From Deltaproteobacteria bacterium (lineage in GTDB: Bacteria; Desulfobacterota; Desulfobaccia; Desulfobaccales; 0-14-0-80-60-11): 18,434 nt of DNA. How positions within the stretch are numbered: position 1 is the stretch's first letter; every line of letters starts with the position of its first letter. Of the stretch, positions 13,712 through 18,434 are shown piece after piece. The DNA is taken from assembly GCA_023381945.1 (NCBI GenBank), contig JAMCQY010000146.1, positions 1-18,434 of the forward strand. Reading direction: 5' to 3'. The position numbers were made by a program, and so were the translations under genes. The notes beneath the pieces are model-generated. The model made no database searches, had not been told where the DNA came from, and saw nothing but the letters and a program-made list of their open reading frames with translations.

Positions 13712-15142
13712 TTAAAACGTCTGCGTGAGGAGGATAAATAAGCTGTTGTTTTGGGAGGCCTTACGCTGCGGGAAGGGGAAGGTGTCAACCGCCTCCCCGT
13801 CATAGAGGCTGCGAGAGCCATTAAAGTGGCTGTACACGGTATATTGGATGGTTATCTTGGAAACAAATTGTTTCCACCAGGGCACATAATCGAATTGAAA
13901 GATCCAATAGTCGGTATTGGGTTTGTGCACCCTGCTGCCGGTCCCGACCTCAGAGGGGTAGAGGAAGATATCCCCGCTCCCCCAGAGGTTGACATAGGCC
14001 ACGGTGCCGCCCAGGGTGCCCCAGTTGTCGGTGCGATAGTAGTAATTGACATTTATTTTATAAGTGTCCAGCCAGGCGGACTTGTTAAACGACCCGCCCT
14101 GGGAGAAAGCGTTGTTCAGACGTTGATCTTCGTGGATATAAGAGGTCTGGGCGGTGACGATGTGCTTTTTGCCGATGAATTGGTATTGGGCGTCAAAGCC
14201 CAGATCCGTGAAACGGTCGATGGGTCCTCGAGTGTCGAGTAGATTGGGACTTCCTTTGATATCAGCCAGTGGATCCTCCGACAGGATCCGGGTCACCAGG
14301 CCGAAATGGCCCACCTGAAGGGAGTGCTTGCCCCACTGCTTGTTCAGGAACATCCGCCAGTAAGGAGAGACGTCCTGGGTCGAGGTTTCCGTGACCGTGC
14401 CGGCTCCCAGTAGTTGTGTCGGTCCGGTCCTGGCCGTGCGGTAAGCGGCTAGTTCCGCATAGACCAGATTATTCCAGTAAAGATAGCCTCCGATTCCACC
14501 GACTTGCTGGATTAAGGCGCCGTCGATAATCGGACCTGCCCTTGGAGTCAGGGCGGTGGCCCCGCCGGCGGGGGCGCCCTGCGGGAAGCCCCAGACGGCG
14601 GTGGTATTTAAAACGTCCGAAGCCGTAGGAGCGTTATTGACGGTGAGGCCCAGGACCAGGTCTTTATTGAAAAGCTGGGTTTTGGTTTTTAGCCGGACAT
14701 CGGTAATGTCCAATAAGAACTTGTTTTCGATCCCATCGTAGGACCCCTGGATCAAACCGCCGAGGTAGTCGCCATAGATGCGGCCGCCATACCACAGGGT
14801 TACCAGATCGACTTCAAAATTGTCATTGCCCCGGAATGTAGGATTATAGGACCCGGCCGGCATGCTTTTATTAAGATTGGTAAAGGATAACCGGAAACCA
14901 GCGCTCACCGGCGGCGGCCACTCGTAAGGCTTGTCGCCGTGTTTGGTGGGGGTAAAACCATTGATTTTAAAGTTCCGCCCCACGGAGGTCAATTCCGGAA
15001 AGACAGTATGGCAGGAATTGCAATCCATCCCCGTCTGGCGGGTGAAACTTGGCACTGCCTGGACCTGGTTGGGGGCTAGGCATAGCCATAGCCCCAGTAT
15101 CACCAGAACCACCGCGACCCCGACGCATCTTCTTTTCAGCAT
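13712..15142 (-). CDS. Outer-membrane beta-barrel with N-terminal monohaem cytochrome motif
   Basis: A 476-residue protein from ATG 15142, chosen over 15163 because AAGGAGG lies 8-14 bases upstream of it. The signal peptide ends near VQA (residue 29). The mature N-terminus is PSFTRQTGMDCNSCHTVFPE, with one CxxCH site (41-45), followed by LTSVGRNFKINGF, a conserved opening of a family of haem-tagged outer-membrane proteins. The rest (~60-476) alternates polar and hydrophobic residues with many aromatic girdle residues, and ends in Phe (LFILLTQTF), the mark of an outer-membrane barrel. It may be a porin or a conduit that puts one haem near a pore; which cannot be told from sequence. Located between the small cytochrome c and the Rieske operon, it may connect periplasmic electrons to the outside (inference). 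A promoter-like site lies upstream. Confidence 0.8.
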   Translation of the reverse strand: MLKRRCVGVAVVLVILGLWLCLAPNQVQAVPSFTRQTGMDCNSCHTVFPELTSVGRNFKINGFTPTKHGDKPYEWPPPVSAGFRLSFTNLNKSMPAGSYNPTFRGNDNFEVDLVTLWYGGRIYGDYLGGLIQGSYDGIENKFLLDITDVRLKTKTQLFNKDLVLGLTVNNAPTASDVLNTTAVWGFPQGAPAGGATALTPRAGPIIDGALIQQVGGIGGYLYWNNLVYAELAAYRTARTGPTQLLGAGTVTETSTQDVSPYWRMFLNKQWGKHSLQVGHFGLVTRILSEDPLADIKGSPNLLDTRGPIDRFTDLGFDAQYQFIGKKHIVTAQTSYIHEDQRLNNAFSQGGSFNKSAWLDTYKINVNYYYRTDNWGTLGGTVAYVNLWGSGDIFLYPSEVGTGSRVHKPNTDYWIFQFDYVPWWKQFVSKITIQYTVYSHFNGSRSLYDGEAVDTFPFPQRKASQNNSLFILLTQTF

Positions 15143-15192
15143 CTTCCCCCCTCCTTTGAACAAAAGGTATCCCCTTGGGAATCGAGGTGACT

Positions 15193-15222
15193 ATTGTATG
15201 CACAAAATATCTTACATATCAA
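15193..15222 (-). promoter_or_regulatory. Promoter before the outer-membrane cytochrome
   Basis: On the minus strand TTGATA (15222-15217), an 18-base spacer and TACAAT (15198-15193) lie in the 85-base gap before the barrel gene, about 50 bases from its start. Both boxes match the sigma-70 consensus at four or five of six positions. Confidence 0.5.
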
Positions 15223-15227
15223 CAAAA

Positions 15228-15563
15228 TTATTTTTTGAAAGCCTTGCGCATGTATTCCGTAACCGCCTTGATTTCATTGGGCTTCAAGTCCACCGGCTGC
15301 ATCTGGTCCTTGCCCTTGGTGATGGAGTCGCTGATTTTTTTATTGGCGTCTCCCTGCCAGAATTTGGGATCGTTTAAATTGCCGGGTTTGCGTTCGAAGG
15401 TGGCGGCCATGGGACCTTTGCCGTCCCCCTTCTCGCCGTGGCAACCTGCACACTTGTCATCAAAAATTTTCTTGCCGTCTTGGGCGCAGGTGAAGCCAGC
15501 GTTCCCCAAAAGGACCACTCCCAGGAATAATGCCGCCACTGCCCACAGAATCATCTTTTTCAT
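15228..15563 (-). CDS. Small periplasmic class I cytochrome c
   Basis: A 111-residue protein with a signal peptide (MKKMILWAVAALFLGVV..., cleavage near CAQ), one haem site CAGCH (38-42) in the typical G-x-x-x-[FY]-x-x-x-C-x-x-C-H context, and a probable Met ligand at M88 (KDQMQP). The C-terminal helix (NEIKAVTEYMRKAF) is the usual packing helix. It is a soluble single-haem electron carrier. The start is supported by GGAGAAAGG upstream. Between the DUF2231-like genes and the barrel cytochrome, it is well placed to shuttle electrons from the membrane complex to an acceptor such as the barrel protein; the true partners are unknown. Confidence 0.92.
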   Translation of the reverse strand: MKKMILWAVAALFLGVVLLGNAGFTCAQDGKKIFDDKCAGCHGEKGDGKGPMAATFERKPGNLNDPKFWQGDANKKISDSITKGKDQMQPVDLKPNEIKAVTEYMRKAFKK

Positions 15564-15628
15564 GAGCCTTTCTCCTTGTCCTTTTTATTCGCGTCAACAC
15601 GCGTTGTTTAAACCAGGGAATTATCATG

Positions 15629-15656
15629 AATGTAATGATTCAATCCCCCCCGTCAA
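15629..15656 (-). promoter_or_regulatory. Possible promoter of the small cytochrome c gene
   Basis: On the minus strand TTGACG (15656-15651), 16 bases, then TACATT (15634-15629). The 163-base gap between the short DUF2231-like gene and this cytochrome gives room for it; the support is only the two boxes. Confidence 0.35.
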
Positions 15657-15726
15657 TATGCGGAACGAAAATTTCCTCGATCTGACAGGATGTTAGCCGA
15701 TATTGTCCTTAATCCTGCCCTCGAAT

Positions 15727-16185
15727 TCATTGAGGGATACATGGCGGGCAAAGCGGGCACCCCTCGCCCATCACCATGCTTCCGCCCAGATACCCCAGGA
15801 CCACCACGATCACGAAGTAAAAGACGTATATCAGCAGAATGCCCTTGGTGCACACCTCAGCCTTTCGTGTGAGATGGATTCCCAAAGATAGGAGAATGAG
15901 AAGCAGTATGGACAGGCCTATCTTAATCTGGATGGCGAGAGTCCAGATCCCGCGATAATTGTGTTGCCAATCCATTATTCCCGACACTATGGCCGGGATT
16001 GAGAAGACCAGGGCGAGGATAAGCAAGTAACGGGAAGCCTTGGTAAGATCAGGACGTCCATGCCGACAGCCCCAGATGACAAAAATTAGCGCGCCGACCA
16101 CCAGCCCGGTGGGCATGCGGGTTAATGGGGGATGGAACAAGTTATGATAACCTATTGCGTTCAAAAACTGGTAGATATGATCCAT
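15727..16185 (-). CDS. DUF2231-like four-helix membrane protein, short form
   Basis: A 152-residue inner-membrane protein with about four TM helices. It opens with FHPPLTRMPTGLVVGAL, the H-P-x-L-x-x-x-P-x-G pattern of DUF2231-type proteins, and has a second conserved His in MDWQHNY. Both His also occur in the paralogue directly upstream (16259-16966), so they may bind haem b (inference). The start is supported by AGGAGG upstream. Unlike the paralogue it has no cytochrome c domain: after GYLGGSMVMG it ends in a Cys-rich tail, EGCPLCPPCIPQ. A second frame just past this point reads on for ~20 codons, so a frameshift at the end cannot be excluded, but no cytochrome motif follows in any frame. 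Function unknown; the cytochrome neighbours suggest electron transfer at the membrane. Confidence 0.75.
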   Translation of the reverse strand: MDHIYQFLNAIGYHNLFHPPLTRMPTGLVVGALIFVIWGCRHGRPDLTKASRYLLILALVFSIPAIVSGIMDWQHNYRGIWTLAIQIKIGLSILLLILLSLGIHLTRKAEVCTKGILLIYVFYFVIVVVLGYLGGSMVMGEGCPLCPPCIPQ

Positions 16186-16258
16186 GCTTGCTTACCTCCT
16201 GCTTAAGACACCTGCATGAAATATCAATAAAAGCTGTTTCTGGGCCTGAACCCAGCTA

Positions 16259-16966
16259 TCATTTTTTCGGGTGCAGGACGTTGACGATATAAAGGTAGAG
16301 TTCCTTCATCTGTTGATCAGTAACTCTTTTCTCGGAAACCGCAGGCATCAATCGTTTGGGACCAGGGGGCTTCTGAGGATTGCGATTAAATGCCAAAAAG
16401 GTATCGGCATCTTTCAACTGAGGGGAACCTACTAATGGCAAGCTGGGATTAATGGTGTTGCCGCCATTGGGATGACAAGAGACGCAATTAGAGGCATATA
16501 TCTTTTCTCCTGCTTGGTACTCTGCAGGAATCTTGGCCATCTTTGCCCCAACAACCAAACCCCCGCCAAAATAACCCAGGACTGTCACGGTCGCGAAATA
16601 TAAGAAGTAGATTGGCAGAAAGCTCTTGGCGCAGACGTCGCTTTTGCGGCTGATGTAGAGGCCCAGGGCCAGGAGAACTACGAGCAGGACGGAACAGATA
16701 ATTTTAATCTTTATGGCCAAAACCCAGGCGCCGCCATAATAGTGTTGCCAATCCATATATCCTGTTATGATCGATGGGATTGCAAAGATCAGGGCGAGGA
16801 TAAGTGAGTAACGGGCGGCTAAGGAAAGATCAGTACGATTATACCTGCAGCCAAGGATGGCCAACACTAACGCACCGGCCACCAGCCCGGTAGGCATATG
16901 GGTTAATGGGGGATGGAGCGGGTGCGTATAGCCTATTTTCTCAAAGAAACTGTAAATCATTTCCAT
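16259..16966 (-). CDS. DUF2231-like membrane protein fused to cytochrome c
   Basis: A 235-residue protein. Residues ~1-140 form a four-helix membrane part (TM ~25-42, 54-70, 85-103, 118-138), opening with LHPPLTHMPTGLVAGAL. A linker leads to a periplasmic cytochrome c domain with CVSCH (161-165) in YASNCVSCHPNGG and a likely Met ligand, M207 (RLMPAV). Conserved His in HPPLT and DWQH are shared with the short paralogue downstream. The protein would be a membrane-anchored electron carrier, maybe taking electrons from the quinone pool through a b-type haem in the membrane part; this is inference. The start is supported by a GGAGTA about 10 bases upstream. It follows atpG at 93 bases and precedes its paralogue at 73 bases, so a local duplication is likely. 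Confidence 0.82.
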   Translation of the reverse strand: MEMIYSFFEKIGYTHPLHPPLTHMPTGLVAGALVLAILGCRYNRTDLSLAARYSLILALIFAIPSIITGYMDWQHYYGGAWVLAIKIKIICSVLLVVLLALGLYISRKSDVCAKSFLPIYFLYFATVTVLGYFGGGLVVGAKMAKIPAEYQAGEKIYASNCVSCHPNGGNTINPSLPLVGSPQLKDADTFLAFNRNPQKPPGPKRLMPAVSEKRVTDQQMKELYLYIVNVLHPKK

Positions 16967-17034
16967 GGTTTTTTACTCCGGATTCTTTTCATCGCACAGA
17001 TCCTTCTTAGTGACAGTATTTTTTCCAGATACCC

Positions 17035-17057
17035 GGGCGGCGCGCGCACCGCCGCCC
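17035..17057 (-). other. GC-rich hairpin directly after atpG
   Basis: GGGCGGCG (17035-17042) and CGCCGCCC (17050-17057) make a perfect 8-bp stem with a 7-base loop, starting 2 bases past the atpG stop. There is no clean T-run, so it may stabilise the end of the ATPase message or act as an imperfect terminator. Confidence 0.5.
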
Positions 17058-17059
17058 CT

Positions 17060-17950
17060 TCAAGAAGTTTTGCCAGTCAAGGCTTCAAATCCCGCGACGA
17101 TATCCAAAAGCTCCTCGGTGATGGTGCTCTGGCGCAACTGGTTGTATTGCAGCCGCAGTTCCTTTAAGCGGTCTTCGATGTTATTTTCCGCGGCCTGCAT
17201 GGCGGCAAGGCGGGCGGCGTTTTCACTGGCCAGGGACTCGGCAAAGGCCCGGTACAGGGAAATAAAGAGATACTGACCCAGTAGCGCATAAACCAACCGG
17301 GGGCGGGGCATGGTGAAGGTGGGCAGGGCCTTGGAAGGCCAGGGTTTTTGCCCCAGACTTTCCAGCCATTGCATATCGATGGGCAAAAGGGCTAGCGCTT
17401 GGGGCCGGTAGACGGCGCCGGCAACGGACTGGTGATGGAATAGCATGATCCGTTCAATCCCTCCCGGGCACTGCCAGGACTCGATTTTCAGCAATAATTC
17501 CTGGACCCGGGAAGTGATGCCGCTAACCGAGCCGGGAACGCCGAAGCAGGACTCCACTTGTTCTCCGGCCTCTTCCAGGCGGGAGGCGGCCCGGGCGCCC
17601 ACGGCAATGATGGTGCGATCCTTGCCTGCCACCTGTAACTCGTTAAATTTGCCCAGGGCATAGGTTACCAGCAATTCGTTAAATTGGCCACACATGCCCA
17701 ACTCCGAACCGAAGATGACCGCCCCCAGGCGCTGGCCGGGAGCGCGTTGGGGTTGTGTCCTTTCCTCTCTGACGCCGCGCATCACGATCTGCATGCCCAT
17801 CTCTACGGTCCGGCTGTACTGGCGCAATGACGCCACGGCCTTCTCATATTGCCGAATGCTGACCGCGGCGATGGTCTTCATGGTTTTCACCACTTCTTGC
17901 AGCTCTTGGGAAACGTCGATTTTTCTTCTTAAGGCTTCAATGGTTTCCAT
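17060..17950 (-). CDS. atpG: ATP synthase gamma subunit, N-ATPase type
   Basis: A 296-residue protein starting METIEALRRKIDVSQELQEV at 17950; the longer frame to 17989 reads through the inserted repeat and is rejected. The N-terminal long helix (~1-50, with VVKTMKTIAAVSIRQYEKAV) and the C-terminal helix (~240-290, with NAARLAAMQAAENNIEDRLK and QYNQLRQSTITEELLDIVAG) are the two strands of the rotor shaft that turns in the alpha3beta3 head. The central Rossmann-like part includes VIFGSELGMCGQFNELL. Sequence style (TMKTIAAVSIRQYE) and gene order fit the N-ATPase (alternative F-ATPase) rather than the housekeeping one: gamma directly follows alpha and closes the operon, with no beta or epsilon gene after it. 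A GAGGCGG lies before the start, within the inserted repeat. Confidence 0.93.
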   Translation of the reverse strand: METIEALRRKIDVSQELQEVVKTMKTIAAVSIRQYEKAVASLRQYSRTVEMGMQIVMRGVREERTQPQRAPGQRLGAVIFGSELGMCGQFNELLVTYALGKFNELQVAGKDRTIIAVGARAASRLEEAGEQVESCFGVPGSVSGITSRVQELLLKIESWQCPGGIERIMLFHHQSVAGAVYRPQALALLPIDMQWLESLGQKPWPSKALPTFTMPRPRLVYALLGQYLFISLYRAFAESLASENAARLAAMQAAENNIEDRLKELRLQYNQLRQSTITEELLDIVAGFEALTGKTS

Positions 17951-18023
17951 CACCGCCTCAAGCGGGGGCGGATATATGCGTCCGCCCAAGCCTTAGGGCG
18001 CACATGCAGGTGCGTCCATAGAG
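17951..18023. repeat. Palindromic repeat inserted between atpA and atpG, flanked by 15-base duplications
   Basis: The 73-base gap holds GGGGGCGG...CCGCCC and GGGCGCAC...GTGCGTCC hairpins, a decayed form of the core at 8759-8820. It is flanked by near-identical direct repeats, TTCAATGGTTTCCAT (17936-17950) and TTCATTGGTTTCCAT (18024-18038), 14 of 15 the same. One flank holds the atpG start, the other the end of atpA, so both genes keep their ends. Confidence 0.75.
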
Positions 18024-18038
18024 TTCATTGGTTTCCAT
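17958..18038 (-). other. Vestigial atpG start leading into a 26-codon minigene
   Basis: On the minus strand the upstream duplicate keeps GGAGCAGGGCC-ATGGAAACC, a good Shine-Dalgarno sequence plus the first three atpG codons. Translation from it would run MET-N, then through the repeat, and stop with TGA at 17958-17960, only 7 bases before the true atpG ATG. It overlaps the atpA stop. It may keep ribosomes coupled from atpA to atpG, or be a relic with no function. Confidence 0.45.
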
Positions 18039-18434
18039 GGCCCTGCTCCAATGAGGATTGAATGGCCTCTTGGGTTTTCCGCAAGATCAGCTCGCGCTCC
18101 TCAGCGCTGAGCTGTTCGCCGGCTTCGATGCGCCGGCAAGGCTCCGGAAGCTGCTCGCAGAGCATGCGCCGCACCGCTTTTTCCGCCGCTATCACCTTGT
18201 CCAGAGGAATATTGTCGAACAGCCCCTGGGTCACCGCCAGCAGCACCGAAATCTGGTGGGCCACCGGCATGGGATCGAACTGGGCCTGCTTGAGCACCTC
18301 CCGGACCCGGTAGCCGTGATCCAGGGTTTTACGGGTGCGTTCGTCCAGGCGGGTACCGAAACGGGAGAAGGCCTCCAGCTCCTGGAACTGGGAGTAAGTC
18401 AGGCGCAGGTCACCGGCCACGGCCCGGTAGGCGG
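18025..18434 (-). CDS. atpA: ATP synthase alpha subunit, N-ATPase type, C-terminal part
   Basis: The frame enters from the right edge (AYRAVAGDLRLTYSQFQELE...) and stops at 18025, giving the last 136 residues. They are the C-terminal helical domain of the F1 alpha subunit: AGDLRLTYSQFQELEAFSRF is the conserved stretch after the nucleotide-binding domain, followed by LDERTRKTLDHGYRVREVLKQ. The ending (EQGHGNQ) lies inside the duplicated start of atpG. Before the repeat was inserted, the alpha stop and the gamma start most likely overlapped (inference from the duplicated sequence). The N-ATPase assignment rests on the sequence style of this domain and on alpha-gamma being the operon end. The nucleotide-binding part is outside the window. 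Confidence 0.92.
   Translation of the reverse strand, partial: AYRAVAGDLRLTYSQFQELEAFSRFGTRLDERTRKTLDHGYRVREVLKQAQFDPMPVAHQISVLLAVTQGLFDNIPLDKVIAAEKAVRRMLCEQLPEPCRRIEAGEQLSAEERELILRKTQEAIQSSLEQGHGNQ

Noticed and set aside
15653..15853. Short minus-strand frame overlapping the end of the DUF2231-like gene, considered as a frameshifted cytochrome domain
   Set aside because: No CxxCH motif appears in any frame after the stop at 15727.
17951..17989. Extension of atpG to an upstream start
   Set aside because: The added residues are encoded by the inserted repeat and lack similarity to gamma subunits; the family N-terminus begins at METIEALRRKI.

Overview
The window comes from a GC-rich Gram-negative bacterium, most likely a member of the Desulfobacterota (former Deltaproteobacteria). 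This is an inference from gene content: many c-type cytochromes, a Rieske/cytochrome b complex paired with a pentaheme cytochrome instead of cytochrome c1, a haem-bearing outer-membrane barrel, an N-type ATPase operon end, and interspersed palindromic repeats typical of such genomes. No species can be named from the sequence alone.

Left third, plus strand (1-7790). The window opens in the last 55 codons of a protein whose C-terminal domain recurs at the end of a complete adenylate/guanylate cyclase further on (2305-4458). Between them lie an exported Pro-rich protein and an NMT1/THI5-type periplasmic binding protein. The binding protein overlaps the cyclase by 11 bases and has no transporter partner in view, which suggests a ligand-sensing pair. 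A palindromic repeat and an MFS exporter follow. Next come three overlapping genes: an ECF sigma factor, a zinc-type anti-sigma factor and a Spy/CpxP-like periplasmic protein.

Middle (7790-8923). This stretch is gene-poor. It holds a terminator, a frameshifted remnant that looks like a HAF-repeat protein, a promoter-like site, a tRNA-Leu(CAA) with its terminator, and a nested inverted-repeat element.

Right half, minus strand (18434 down to 8924). Read in the direction of transcription it starts with the end of atpA and all of atpG, the last genes of an N-ATPase-type operon. Two DUF2231-like membrane proteins follow, one fused to cytochrome c, then a small cytochrome c and an outer-membrane beta-barrel carrying one haem site. 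After a terminator comes a Rieske - cytochrome b - pentaheme cytochrome c operon. It is followed by a Met-rich Spy-like protein and two homologous membrane sensor proteins. One of these is a full histidine kinase and the other keeps only the membrane part and the phospho-acceptor helix. Together these genes could carry electrons from quinol through the bc-type complex to periplasmic and outer-membrane cytochromes, with a nearby signalling pair.

The best leads are the kinase/half-kinase pair (with a Cys/His cluster in the kinase), a repeat inserted exactly at an atpA/atpG overlap with a 15-base duplication, the binding-protein/cyclase pair, and the b6-like cytochrome b that lacks the haem-ci cysteine.
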